A DNA stretch of 64,000 nucleotides from Lepisosteus oculatus (Eukaryota > Chordata > Actinopteri > Semionotiformes > Lepisosteidae): the NCBI RefSeq assembly GCF_040954835.1, contig NC_090723.1:5466001-5530000 (forward strand), given 5' to 3'. A program made the translations under genes and the position numbers. How positions within the stretch are numbered: the first letter of the stretch is position 1; every line of letters starts with the position of its first letter. The notes under the pieces are model-generated. The model was not told the DNA's origin. It searched no databases and saw only the letters and a program-made list of their open reading frames with translations. Shown one piece after another: positions 1 through 13,500 of the stretch.

Positions 1-1015
1 TAGTGCTCTTTGGCCATTAATGCTCAAGGCCCTTTTCACTTTGCCCAAGAGGACATTCCAATCTAACATCCATTCTGCACCTTCTGAATTTCTTTCCTGT
101 GCATATGCACGATTGTAAATTAAAAGCCAACCAATGGAGGGTGAAGAACTACTGCACTGTAACTAATCGCCTGCATTTAATTTCAGATCTATCTAATGTG
201 CAGTGTGTGTGTGTATGTGGGTTTTTGTTTAATGGACGGGCCATGGTTTCCAATTGCAGCTTTCCTGGTTTGCGAGCAATGCATCACTAAGCTGTCAAGG
301 GTTAGAGAGGGAAAAAAAGCCCATTGGTTTGCCGACTAGCAGGTCATCACATGATCTGCCTGGTCTGGTCTGTTGGCTCCAGAGATTCCGTACCCGGATG
401 AGCTGGGATCCAGAGTTTTCATCTTCACTCCTGGCTCCTCCCTGGGTTTTTTTTACTTTGGGAGGTGTAGCAGGTTTTATAGGTAGCACCTAATCTCTAC
501 AGACCTGAACAATTGAACTATAATCAATTAAACAGGTGTGATCAGTTAACTAAGTCAGAGACGTCTGCAACAAAAATCACATTATCTTTCAGCCCTCAAC
601 AACCAGTGTTCCCTTCACGCTTCAGTGTTGCTTGCATTACTTGAATACTTGATCAGTTGGTGAAATACGTTTCCCTAATCTGATTTAGGGTGATCTGATG
701 TAGGGTGGTGCTGCGTGTGCGTGGTGGCAGGGGACGCTGTGCTGTAGGTGGGACTATCCACTGGATGAACCATTGAACTGAGGTCCTGACCTGATCACTG
801 GTCCCACAGCACCTGTCAGAAGTGCGGGGGGATTAAACCCGGTCTTCGGTCTTCTGGGCTTCTGCTACCTTGCCTCCCTAACTTTTCCCCTTAACTCAAC
901 TGGCGAAGTATTTTCTCGCTTCCCTGCCCGACCTGCTGTACAGTGGGGTTCAGCCCAGTGGGGCGACACTCCTGTAGTGGATGGAGGAGGTCGCCTCCTA
1001 TACTGTATGTGAACG
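1..1015. other. Noncoding, nothing recognised
   Basis: This is probable first intron or 5' flank of ZNF385C. It holds only a short GT-rich run near 202-215. No exon, RNA gene or repeat family could be supported. Confidence 0.5.
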
Positions 1016-1023
1016 GCTTTGGG

Positions 1024-1498
1024 CAACGTTCCCTCGAATTTTTAATGGCCTGTGTGCGCCACAATTTCAAATTGTGCACATTTTTTCTCCAGTGACAAAA
1101 ACGTGTGCGCACTAAAGTGAGTGTATGTAAAACTGTAAACCTGAAATTATTTTATGTTAATGTAGTCATTCTCATAGTAGCATAGAGATCCAAAAGACTG
1201 GGACAGCGATTCCACGAGCCCAGTCATAGAGACGGCGTGCTGAGCGAGCAGGAGCAGTGAGGTTCGAGACCACGAGAGCAGAGATATCGAATATCGAGTA
1301 GCAATAATAATGCACACAGCCGAGCTGGGCCTCTCGCAGTCTCGTGGTCTATTTAGCATTTTTCAATTGACAACCATGTTTGTTTTATCATCATATTTAT
1401 TTTTAATTTAATTTTGTGGGCGCAGTTCAATTTGCTATGTGCGCTGATTTCATAACCTGTGTGTGTGTACATGCGCGCACAGCTTAGCGGGAACATTG
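1024..1498. mobile_element. hAT-like non-autonomous DNA transposon
   Basis: The ends are CAACGTTCCC and GGGAACATTG, inverted copies differing at one base of ten. They are flanked by near-identical 8-bp direct repeats: GCTTTGGG at 1016-1023 and GCTTTAGG at 1499-1506. An 8-bp target duplication is the hallmark of hAT elements. The 475-bp interior codes for no transposase, so it moved, if it did, in trans. Confidence 0.72.
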
Positions 1499-1527
1499 GC
1501 TTTAGGGTCCTGTGGGGTATTAGATGC

Positions 1528-1862
1528 TACAGTTGTATGCAAAGGTTTGGGCACCCCTGGTCAGATTGCATGTTTCACAGAACTTCTAAGTGAAAAGCCG
1601 TTTTAACCCAACCTCTGCACGGTACAAACTTAAACATGACATAAGGAGGTGTTACTAAGTACTGACTGACACTGCACATGCCACATTCACCATTTTATTT
1701 TTTTTAATCTGTCAAATTCAACAAATAAATACCAATTGTACATTAAAAATGTGCAGAAAAAAGTCTGTACCCTGCAGTGGTCGCTCCAGCTTCTTTTCAC
1801 TAAGAGACTCAGTAAAACATGCAGTTTGACCATGGGTGCCCAAACATTGGCGTGCAACTGTA
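1528..1862. mobile_element. Mariner/Tc1-like MITE
   Basis: It is flanked by TA dinucleotides. Long terminal inverted repeats of roughly 65 bp contain the shared core TTTGGGCACCC near each end and continue through GCATGTTT and TTAGTGAAAA-type blocks. At 335 bp it has no room for transposase. The termini resemble a very common fish mariner-type family. Confidence 0.75.
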
Positions 1863-4800
1863 TATAAATGCAAGGAATTCTTCATTATTAAATGCCTCGC
1901 AAATTTCCACACTCAGGCTTGAGATTACCCGCATGCATCCTAAAGAGAAAAGCCAGGCATTTCTTCTGTCTTCTCTGCCACGGTTGTAAAATCTGCGTTA
2001 CAGAGGGAGGGTAGTGGCAGATGGTGTTTTGTCTTTACAAATACAGAAATAAAAGGCTCTGCTTGATAACGGAGAGATCACCTTCTGTCTGCGTTGCACT
2101 GAAAAACACATCAGAATGCTCCCAGCTCACTTCTGTTTTTTTTTGCCCATATGGTTTGACTGATGGAAGTTACGGGTTGTGAACCTGAGAACAGCCATGT
2201 TGTTTGTTGTGGGTTTTTATTTTTATTTTTAAGCTTTCGTAAACCATTTCATTTTTTTCATCAAATTAAATGCCAAAGAATTCGGAGTGTGTTACAAAAG
2301 ATCGACACGCCTCTTTAAACAGGATAAACACAATCCTGAGAAATAACCTAATTCAGTATTGCTTGATATTCCACATCCTGCTTTTTAGACCTTTCAGACT
2401 CCCTGCTTGAATATCGAATCCATTTCCACACAGAAAAGGAGTAACTGGAGAAAGCATCAGTTCTGGGATCTCCAGTTCTGATCTTCCACTTGTTAGAAAG
2501 ATACTGCCAAAAGGGATGTCATTGAGATAACTGCATTATTCCACAGCCTTTCATTGGAACCTCTGAGTGCTGTGCAACAGATGAGCAAGAATGGAAAACT
2601 GCTACTAGAACGCAACTCGCAAGGAGACCTCTAAGCTCATTAGCACACATTCAGCCCGAAGCACCTGTGTGATATAAGGCCATGTCATTAGAACTGTGCT
2701 TTAAGGTGGAATTAATTTAAAGACGCAAGAGGGACTCTCTCTTTTATGGTCTTTGGAAGGGCATTCCGAAGTTACAGCACAATTCCCAGTCTCGCTCTTG
2801 TGATGAGCAGAGGTCCTGGTTTCAGATTCTCTGGCCTGGGAGGAAGAAAGAGGCTCAGCATTGACGCGTAAACCCAGGATTGTCCTTTCCGCCTGGTTAG
2901 CCCTGAGATTTGTGGAGGCACAGTATGTTCCTGGTATCCCGGGAGTAGAGAGATCCAAAGCTTTTCTAGTCATCAACAATGTGAGGCCGGAGTATTGGAG
3001 GGGGAAGAAGGGGATCTGGGCATTACTCGCCAAAATGACTCCGAACTCCACAACGCCACAGTTGTCTTGCAGCAGAAATCTAGCAGAACGTTCGGCACAA
3101 ATAGCCCCTTGATGTCAGACGTCATGTTCGTCTGGTACACTGTGTTATTGAAATTAATTCACTCACAGTAACCCTCCCCCCCCAACTAGCCCATTATTCT
3201 CCCAAGAGTGTCATTACTTCAAATAAAAGTCCGGGTCGCTAGATCCCAGGAGGGCTTGGCGTCTGTGTTGCTGACCTTGTCATATCCAGTCCCAGGGAAG
3301 CAGTGAGTGTCCCTTTCCCTTTCTCAGCGTTTCAGCCCAGTCTTTGGTCATCCTCGGAAATAGAATCTTTTGTAAGATTTTTTTAATGTAATAATATAAT
3401 AAATAATTATATATGGCATATCTATATATTACAATATCATATATGCAAGATAATTACTTCTTATGATTGCAGTTTTATTTCTGTAAATGCGTGCATCCCC
3501 AACCCCCACCCTTTCTCCTTCTGGAAGAAGTCGACTGTGCTGAACTAATCAGAGCTTGCAGGCGCGCGCGGCCCAAGGACCGATCCCTTACGAAGAGAAA
3601 CTCACGCAATGTGATGGAAAGAGGTTAGCTCTCGCTCGCGGGCCAGTGGGGGGGGGGGGGGCAGGACAGGCCTTTTCTCGACCGCATTCGACGCAGTCAG
3701 AATCACCAGGCAGCTCTTCAGGGCGTCTTCATGCATGGGGAAGAGGAAAGCCAATATGTAGTTCATTTCATATTTTTTTCCAATTAAGTAGCAACTGTTG
3801 TGCTTGCAACCTTACAGGCTGGCTTCACGGCAGTGAGATGAGCTGCGCTCTTTGACTTGTTTGTCCGAAAATAGCTATCGGTGATCCCAAGGCTAGTGCT
3901 TAATGTTTGTGAACACGATTTGTTTCCCTGTTGAAATACTTCTACAGAGCGGTATTTGTAAATGATCTGCACGGATTTACTGTAGGGGCAGAGGATAAAG
4001 GCCCTCGGGCAGACTTAAATGATTTTTCACCAAAATACTGTTTTGAGTGGAGGTTTGTCATTTTGATAAGCGAGAGGTGGGCTCATAGTTTGAGGACAAT
4101 AAAGCTGGTGTACCGTTCAAAAGAGGATTCCCAGTGCAGATCAAAAACAGGCTGAATCTCTGGTTGTGGGCTATGCCCAAACCCTACTGTCTTGCTATGA
4201 AGACATGTGCCTTTTCCGCATCACCCTGCTCCTCTCCCCTTCACTTACTGTAGCATTTTGTATACATCTTAGGGGCACTTGTAAGTGTCAAAGGGAGTCA
4301 CTGCTTTAGCAGCCTGCTTACTGGTAGGTGAAGGTGGTCTGGGACTTCAGCAGGTCAGTGAAGGAGGTGGTCTGTGGGGTGGGGTTTGCCACATCAGTAA
4401 CCAATAAAATGCCGCAGTTGTCCCTTCTGTTTGATTAATTCTGCCCCACACTGCCTCCCGGTCCAGGATCCAGGAGGCCAGGATTGTTAATAGGCTGCAA
4501 ACGTTGCAGGCGTGCGGATGGGGCCAGCCCGATCCAAGCTCTCTCATCCCCTCTGGATGCCGTACCGTCAGGGCGGGGAAATGAATGATGGTGTTTCAGC
4601 TGCATGAACGGCAAAGAGAAAATCACCTTTGGGCCTGCAGGAGAAGCGTGCTCCTGACAGATGGTCCTGGTGCATTGTCGGCGGTGCACTCCGAGCCGCG
4701 CAGTGCTGTGAGCAGCAGTGACCGACAGAACCATGTCCTTTGTGCAGCTCTCTGCTCCGGGCAAGGTTGAGGAATGACACGGCCAACTCCTCCAGCTCCC

Positions 4801-7394
4801 CGCAAGTGGGTCCTGCCCACACTCTCCAAGTGTTGTCCTGCTTTGTCAAAGTGACAATTAAACTCTCTTTAAGCCATGCATACTTAAAAATACTTCCTCC
4901 TGATTATATTGCAACTCCACAATGTCTTGTGTATCTACAAGCTACAGTAGGCTTGTGTTTGACACTGTGCCGGATCTGTCAGCTACAAATGTGCTGCATG
5001 AGCATCTGCATCAGACCCTGCATCATGCACAAAAAAGCTGCTTTTTTGTGTGCGTCTGATTTTTCTGTGCTTGTTGTGCCACATACAGTATCGGTTCATA
5101 AAGTCTGATCAATTAATTATGACTGGGGCTCTCTCTTTTGCATAGTTATCCTTGAGAAAACACAGTTTATAAAAAACAAGAAAGTGACATTACTGCAAAC
5201 CTTGTGCAAAGATCTGCCTGGCTATTTCAAGTGCAGCCATATGGGGGCTGCAGTGCACAGTGGACACAGTCCTGTGGCGTCTTTATCTTGAGCGGGGATC
5301 ATTGGCAGGTTTCCTCTTTAATGCAGTCGCCAAGGGAGCCGTAGACTTGAGATCCCATTAAACTCTCGCTCAGCTCTGCAGGCAGATGCTGAAATAGGTG
5401 GATGGCTCCATCAATACAGCTGCCCAGGGCGTGCATCAAGGAAACAGCCTCACACTGGACTTATAGATTTGCTCAAAGTGGCTCCATGTGTTAGTCTTGA
5501 CAGTTGCTGCAGCACTGGCAAACGGGGCCACGAGCAACATGGACCATCCCTGGCTTTGCTTAATGATCCTTGTAAATTGAGGAACGTTAATCTGAAGTTA
5601 AACGATTTTTGGGTGGTGCGTTATGCATTGAAATTGAATTCTGCATGTTCCCTGGCCTCTATTTAGGGATAAGTCTATGTATCAGCTCTCTTTCTTTTCA
5701 TGTCTGCTGCAGTGGTTCTGTGTCAAAGCCCTGTTGTCCATTCCTGCTCTGCACTGTTCTAAGGACCCATCACGGCAAACAAGAACAGGTTCTGTGAAGA
5801 CGTCTCAGTGCTGGTGGCCAAGCAAGAAATCTGCTTCCTCAAGTGGCAAATTGAGGAAGCGGTGTTTTTAGAACACATTGTACTGTGGCTCCCCAGCTCT
5901 CTTGGTGAGAAAATGTGGCTTAGGAATTAGGTGGTAGAGTAATGTACAAAAAAAGACGACGATGAAGAAACATCTGTGAAATCAGAATGAGCCGGAATAG
6001 AGGATTAAAGTAGATGCATTGATCAGCAGACCGTGACGTGATTTTCCTGTCATGATACATTAGTAGGGTCTGTTCAGCCAGTAAGACATATGTTGTATGT
6101 TTAACTAATGTTTGTTTTGTAAAGCCTTGTAATTCTGGTAATTTGATCAAGTGCAGAAATACTGTCTAAAATTTTTAAGGTTTTTAAGGCTGTTGGTATA
6201 ATGTTAGAAACCTGAAATCTAGAAATCTGCACTCAGCGGCTCAAAAACATTTGAGAGACATAAGAGCCCCGTGTTGAAGGTGGGATCCAGATGTTTCTGT
6301 AGTGAATATTTTTATTGCTTCTGGAAAGGGAGGACCAGTATTGTCCAGCAGTCCAGTGCCAACATGCCCATTACAATGCCTCATGGGAATTAAAAGAAAA
6401 AATACCCACATTAGCCCCAGGACCGGACAATGGACTGTGTCTGTTAAATTCAGCAGTGCGCGTGAAAGCTGTGTCCTGCAGGAAAGAAATCAGCTCCCTG
6501 CGGGCGTGCTCGTCCCCAGCAGGGGCCTTGTAAGAGCCCAGCAGAGGAAAGATGACAAAGCCGTGTACAGTGTGTGTGCGTCCGCCCCCACACGGGTTTG
6601 GTGAGGAGGAATAATGATAGCGGGGTGTCTCTGCACAGCCTTGAGCGACAGGCTGTGACGCTGTCCTTGGTACTGCACACAGGAGTTTGGAGGTGACCGA
6701 GGGAGTCAGCCGCACGTTGATGCCCAATAGCTCTCAGTTCCCATTTGCACTTCCGAAGATGGTCAGAGAGTCCATCAGCACAGCAGCCAAAGCTCAAACT
6801 GAAGGCAGCCCAGCCCAGTTTCTCAGCTGTCCGTCCATACGGAGTGAGCAAGCATGCGCGTCCTGGCGGTTTGTGTGGACGCTTTCCTCTCTATTTCAAG
6901 TGCCCCCTGATATACGCAGTTCTCTCTAGCCCTTCCTGCTGGGATCATGTGCCATGTTGGCTAAGGGTGTCAGCAATGAGCCGCTGAAAAGAGTTCACAG
7001 CTCAGTGAGACATGTTGTAGAGAGGAAGCACATCCCAACTTTCTGATCACTGACAATGAAAGTCGTGGTTTTATACTGATTGACACTGAGCCGTGAGAAG
7101 TCATTTGTGCTGGTGGCAAGGACAGATCAGGAGCGAGTCAGGGTACTACTGTACATGCAGACAACAGCCAGGGCATGGAATAACTGGCAGATGGGAGTGA
7201 TGTGTAAAATCTTCTTCAGACATTCAACTCTTTCAAGCTTTTCTATGTTTTCGACATTTTACCAATTACAATTAAAGGGTGCAGATTCTCTAAAGCACGG
7301 TACCTTGCCCGAGGTTGCACATCATTAAATCCTAACTGCGGCTGAGGACTGCCAAGGAGGGTTACTCATGGTGTGTGTATGCTGGTTTGTGCAG
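1863..7394. other. Noncoding, probable ZNF385C intron
   Basis: No supported exon. It includes an AT-rich, partly self-complementary patch (about 3370-3460) and a run of about 12 G near 3649-3661. Short open frames here show no recognisable domain. I looked for a small start exon of the form ATG-CAG plus a few bases with a donor and found none. Confidence 0.45.
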
Positions 7395-7537
7395 GTAGCC
7401 CTGCTCAGAGCAGCCCGCTGCTGGCCTCCCTGTCTGTCCCAGGACGCCCCCTGCAGCCCCAGCTGGACCTTAAACACTTCCTCCCCTTCAGGCTCAACAG
7501 CTCTTCCCCTCTCAGCCTCTTCCCCAACTTCAACACG
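7395..7537 (+). CDS. ZNF385C: ZNF385C coding exon (first visible)
   Basis: The acceptor is tttgtgcag before 7395 and the donor gtgagt begins at 7538. The exon opens with two bases that complete a split Gly codon, then reads [12 protein letters not shown] and [11 protein letters not shown], and ends FPNFNT. This matches the N-terminal block of the ZNF385 family. An in-frame ATG exists at 7373, but it lies before the acceptor, so it would serve only if the intron were not spliced. A second AG lies 4 nt downstream (7397-7398); using it would shift the frame. Confidence 0.88.
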
Positions 7538-10500
7538 GTGAGTACCACAACCCGCATGCTGTGCACATCTTTCTAAGTTCAGTGTTAATAGTTCTGTAGA
7601 TGTCTGGACACTACCTGTCATATGTCATGAATAATGTGTGCATACATCTTTTGTTAATTGTTTCTATATTGTATTGTCTGTGACCCATATTGTGTATGAT
7701 TCGTCTTTAATTCCTTAATTGATACAGCTTATAGTTAAAAAGTCAACCTTAATGAAAATCCTCGCTATTCACATGAGTGATATTTGCACTTGTTTCCCAG
7801 TAACATGTACTCAGAATGAATAAAAGAGATGTCTGATAGACCTGACTAGAGTTGTGCAGTAAAGGGGTGGTGCTAAATGAAATGGTACTGCAAATACAAA
7901 CTTGTTAAGAAGGATTAGCAAGTCAAAGGTGTTCCATAATTGAAGACATACTGTATAGGGGATTAGACTTGGAAAAACTGTACTCGAAACTGTGAACTGC
8001 TCTCTAAACTGTGTGACTTGAAGCAAGATATTGGTCTCACTTTCTTACTTTTACTGCTTGTTTCTCAGTGATTCAGAGGCAATTTCAGGCATCGGGTCAG
8101 TTTTTCTCCGGAGCTGGACTGAAAGAAGGACGCAGGGTTCTGGCAGGAGTGTCAGCTCCTTCAGTGGTCAAAACGAAAGTGTTCCATGGGTTGTGATTCA
8201 GGAGGGAACCATGTAGCCCCCTAAATTGTGGATTTCCAGGACAAGGGCTGGCCAGCCCTACTGCAAGGCTTGAAAGCCCATTAGACCTTAGTTTCCTTTT
8301 TCCAGAGTCCTGTCAAATAAGCGTTAAAAGGCCAAACTCAAATGAGTGCCACTTCCCGCAATAGAAATACTGCTAGACTAGACCATCTGTGACAGCTTCT
8401 CCATAATGCACCATGTCAAGCTGCCACACTCTGCAATGTTTGAGTCTGCTGCCTTTTCTGCCTGGTGTTGTTACATACCTATCATCTCTGTGTCGAGGCT
8501 GTGTATTGTAGCCTGATTTGAGCTGTTTATTTCCTGTGTTCAGACAGGCCGTCTGTCTACTGCAGCGGAGCAGTCTGCGAAGCTGTGCAGCGTGCAATAT
8601 CATGGGATTGCGACTTTTTTTTTTTCAAATCACTCCGTGTTTTCTGCCAGTGTGTCATGTTTTCTGCAGGCATGCTCCTTGCTTTCTTAACTGGGCACTG
8701 ACAAGACTTATCATGAGGGGAGACATGTGGTCCCTCTTTCAAGCACATAATCTAAAAGCGAATTCAAGGGGAACTGATTCATCAGTTAATTAAGCCTTTT
8801 CAGCGTGCTGGCCTGGTAGGAGGAGAAAGCTGTCATGCACTATCTTTGGAAGTCTGAACAAATCTTCTTTTAGCACAGAGGCACGGTGTCTATCCGTGCG
8901 CGATTTTCTAGCCATCTAGAGTTTTTACATTGATTTTGTGCCTCATTTCTTGTTTTAATCAATTTTGTAAAAGAATGAAAAGAATCCAATCACTTAACAG
9001 CAAAAAACAAATTCCCTCGCTTTTGTGTACGTCTCAAACAGTTCCTGGAGGGCCCAGTGTCTTCCAGCTTTTGTTCCAACGTGACTTATTTTAATCAGAC
9101 AATTCATCTAAATAGTTTCTCAGATATGCAAAGGATTTTTTATGGCCTTATACATGATTACCTCAACATTCATATCATTACAAATACACTTACTTACAGT
9201 AAATTTCAGAGCCTGGATAGAAGTATTGCACTTAATTAAATAGAAAATTGAGGAACTGAGAGCATGGATTGAACAAAAACTCCTTGTAAGGTTATCTCCT
9301 TATTGCCTAACTGTAGTGTATGATCATTTGTGCTGTAGGTCTATTAGAGAAAGATATACAAAAGAATCTGACACCTGTTGTTGCCTAAAATTACCAATGT
9401 GACAATCCATTTAAACTATTTTTGATGCAATAGCTCATTGACAGTGTAGTTTTTTTTCTAGATGGTTAATACTGTAGGGCAGCACCATAAGAACTGTCAT
9501 AGTAGTGTAGAGAGGTGGCAGGGCCACCTCACAACTGGCAGGGCCCAGCTGGGTTCGCCCCATCCCGCTGGTGAAATAGGAACTCCCTCAACTCTGAGAG
9601 TGCGAACCGTGGAAGAAGCAAGTCGTATGGAAGATATACCCATGTAATGAAAAAGATGTAATGATTTTCAGAAATTGAAAATCGTCAGCCTACAAGACCA
9701 AGTAGCCCATCACAGCACTTTTCAAAGTGCATAAAACACTTTTAGACACAGTTCTCCTTGGTCTCAAGACCTGTAAAACAGGCGAAAGATAAATGCGCAG
9801 TTTCAGCAGTTTCTTCTGAAGCCTGGCTCTGCCATCTCCCGATGGCCTTTGTCGGCAGTCGAGAGATGAGAGAGGAGGGAGAGCGAGAGGGGGAAAAGAG
9901 AGGAGAGAGATAGAAAGAGATAGAGAGGGACAGAAAAAGGAAGAGCTAAAAATGGAGAGAGAGCAGGGCACAGAATGTGGACATTAATTGGCCTCACGCT
10001 CAGGCTGTTAAGTGCATTGGAGAGCACTTCATGCGCAGCACGCTAGGTAAATTAACCCTGCAGTCCTGCTGTGGCAGGTGCCCGTAATTAGGAGTCCTCA
10101 CAGCGTTTCCATGGCCTTAAGGAGGGGCCCAGCGCCTGCCTTTGTATTCTGCAAAGGGGCATCTGACTCTTGTCGGGCCCTCAGCTCTGCCTTCCCAGTT
10201 TGCCATTCATTAAAATGCTGGGTAGGTAAATAAAGCTGCATAGCACAAACAGATGTGCCATTAATCACCTGGCATTGCCACTGCCTGCCTTTACCTCTGG
10301 TCTGGGCTCCGCAAGCCTGATAATGACTGTGTTGTTCTGGCGTGTGCCTTGCCTGTGTGATGAATGCACCTGTCTCAGTAACTAAATAGCTGCCCCCCCC
10401 CCCACCAGCCCCACTCCCCCCTCCAAGAAACACAACCATCCCCTCAAAGCCCAGACCGCATGAAAGTGGGGGGGTGCCGTGATCAGATAATTCCCCTCGG

Positions 10501-13500
10501 CGGCGAGCTTGGCGGGAGAAAACGGCCTCATTTATAGGACTGCAAAGCCTGGCTGCAGCCGGACAAAGGCTGCATTCTCCGCTTCTAAAACAAACAATTG
10601 TGCACAGTTTCCCCAAAGACGGTGGGATCTTATTAAACACTGGTGCCGATGCACGGGCCTCGTTCAGCCAGCGAGCTCCTGTTGCTCCCAGTTCTCAAAC
10701 GAGTGGGGCTGACGTCACGCAGCCAGGGAGCCGCCATCGAGAGTGGCAGATGAAAGAGAGAAGAAGAATGCCCCACTGCCGCCAGTGACGCACGCTGAAG
10801 TTCGACAGCAGGTCTGAGTTCTGCTCCCGAGCCGCGCGTCTGGCGGAGAGGAGGACGGAGGATCGCAGGCAGGAGGCAGTGATGGAGGGTTGTAGCCCCC
10901 AGCTGTGCAGCGAAATTAAACCCCAAACGAAGAAGTCATCTCAGATAGATGATCTTGTGCCGTAACAGAAATAAGTGTTTTGTTGGGGGTTTTTTTAAAG
11001 AAGAGTCCCGGCACTTCATTTTCTCACAGCTCTGGGCAGGCCTGCGCTGTGTCGCGGCGCCCAATCAGTCTCCCGCGGCGCTCACTAGAACAGATCGGCG
11101 GGCTCCTGTTTAAATGAAGATCGCAGAGGGGAGCCCAGAGCTGCTGGTGGGAGTTGATTAGCGGCGCTTATTGGCAGCTGGGAGGGAGTGACTGCCCTTC
11201 GGGGGGCCCCGGAGAGGGAGGGGTTGGGGGCCCGTGCCGGGGAGGACCCGTTCTGCTGGAGCTCCGTCTCGATCCCACGGCGCAGAGAGGTTGATCTGGC
11301 GGCTGCAGATGAAGGACAAGTTCGAGAACCCCTGATGCAGAGGAAACCTGTCTCTGTTTTAGCGTCCGTTGCTTAACGCATAAGGACACGGATGCCCATG
11401 ACCTGGAGACATGAAGACCCAGCCATGATTAGTAGTAGCAGTAGAGGAGTTGATTGTCATATGTACAAGTGCATTGGAATTCTTATTCATGCTGATCTCC
11501 TGGGGTTCTCGATGATCTCTCGAGATTAGTACACTTGATTACAGGCTGCTGCGCTGTAATTGGGATTTTACATCAAGCCTATGGCAGATGCAGGCAGAAA
11601 CATTGTCCATGTAGGATGCATTGATTTAGTTGTTGTTGTTTTTTCCAAGATGTAAATGCTTTTACTTTCTTCCTCATTGTTGAGCTGGCGGACGTGGTGG
11701 GTTTGCGAGAGACATTGGAAGCTTGGACTGTCGAACGCAAAGAACGCGTTAAAACAGTACTACAGAAACAGTGGGCCTCCTGCAGGAAAACAGCTCATAT
11801 TCTACTTTAAAAAAATAAACAGGCTACCGAGAGGCTCAATAAAGCCAAAAAAATATTTTGCTCAGATAGCAAAGTAAGCCCTATGGTCTAGTTAATACTT
11901 AAACAACTGGATTTGATTCTCAAAGGCACACAATTGCCAGAATGATGATGAGGATAGAGTGGTTTTAATAATCAGGCACATCTGGCAATCGGTTTCTCTC
12001 TTGGAACATGCATGACATCAGCGAGAGCCCCCTTCTCCTGTTGGTGTTAATTCTCCTGCCAGGCTCTGTTAGGGGGCCAGAGAGCTAAGTCTGATATAAC
12101 AGGAGCCTCACAACTGGTTAGCTACATGCTAAAATGTTGGGCAATTACAAATTTATTAAAAGCAGTCTAGCAAATATTGCAATAAGCCCATGTCAACAAC
12201 TTAATCTTCCAAAAACAGCCCAAGTCAGAACGTGACGTTGCTGAATATCTGGTCTTGTGTTGTATGGTTGCAAGTGAGAATTACTTCACTTACAAAACAA
12301 AAACTAAACCTTTACTAGACAGGTCTCTCGATGTGACTGCTTGCTCACAGAAACCTCTATATCGAAACGCAAGCACCAAAACATCACATTAACCTTTCTT
12401 TTTTTCAACTTTTTCAGCTCTCAGAAGCATGCAGTATACATTATTGCCCCTATTGCAAAAAGTGGTCAGTCACCAACATAACTGTGTCACTTTGGCATTT
12501 TGTTGAAATATTAAAGTATGTGTCAGTAACTGGCTTCTGCTGTAGTGAGTATACACTGTGTTGCATTTCAGAATAACTGAGTGTTAATATTTTTACGGTA
12601 TATTTAATGTGCTGTCCCAAAGTCATTCCTGCTCCCATTTATATGCACCTGCCAATATAGATATTACTGATGTGTATGTATAACAAGATGGAAATGCTTC
12701 ACCTCTGTTTGCCTAGCCACTGGAGGGATGACCATGTCAAGGTGCTGTTCAGTGGCAGAGTTTTGATCTTGTCTGGAAGTGTGTTCGACTTACAAAACGA
12801 CAGGCTTTGCATTTATAAATTATCTTCCAAAATGCTTAAATTTGGAAAAAGATCAAACCGTTTTAAAATGATTTGGGGATCTTTATAAGAAACCAAACGT
12901 ACTTATTTATATGTCTTGGAGCATATGAACCCTTTCAGCAAAAGCTTATAAAGAGTAATGTAAACAGTACCTTTCACCGCCAACGTGATCATAATACGCC
13001 ACTGTCAGTTTTAAACCTGTCCAGATCGTTCTTTGTCTGTGACTTTCCTTCCCAAATGCTCACTGCTGTAGAGGGATTGAGTGTCTGAGGGCAGTAATGA
13101 TGAGCCTCCCATTTCACAGTTACAGACTGTGAGCTCTTGTACAGTACATGGTATAAGCCCACATCTGGTGCAGTAAGTCTCATGGCTGCACTCGTTGGCT
13201 GAGCTAGATGTGGAGGCAAAGGTAATATTTAGGGTGTCCATATCACTCTGCATTCATCCAAATAGAAAGATGTTAATTTTAAGAATCCAGCATTACACCA
13301 GGGGTCTTCTGAGAATTGTGTACCGTTGGGTCTAGGAAGTGGATGGTTATCCCATGTCTCTGTCTCCTGCAGATGGACCCCGTGCAGAAAGCTGTGATCA
13401 ACCACACATTTGGGGTGCCCCAGCCCCTCAAGAAGAAACAGATCATCTCCTGTAACATCTGTCATCTGCGGTTCAACTCCACGGTCAGTCTCTAGCTGAG

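Larger units (their letters stand above)
7538..13372. other. ZNF385C intron (7538-13372)
   Basis: It is bounded by gtgagt and ctcctgcag. Contents described separately: a GA-rich tract, the CpG-rich block and a short dispersed repeat. Nothing else is recognised. Confidence 0.7.

Noticed and set aside
7373..7394. ATG at 7373 in frame with the first visible ZNF385C exon, considered as the start codon.
   Set aside because: It lies in the intron before a good acceptor, and the family pattern predicts a phase-1 junction with a separate tiny start exon; it is not excluded for an unspliced isoform.
10098..10640. 180-codon minus-strand open frame.
   Set aside because: It overlaps poly-C and GC-rich intronic sequence at the edge of the CpG block and resembles no protein I know.
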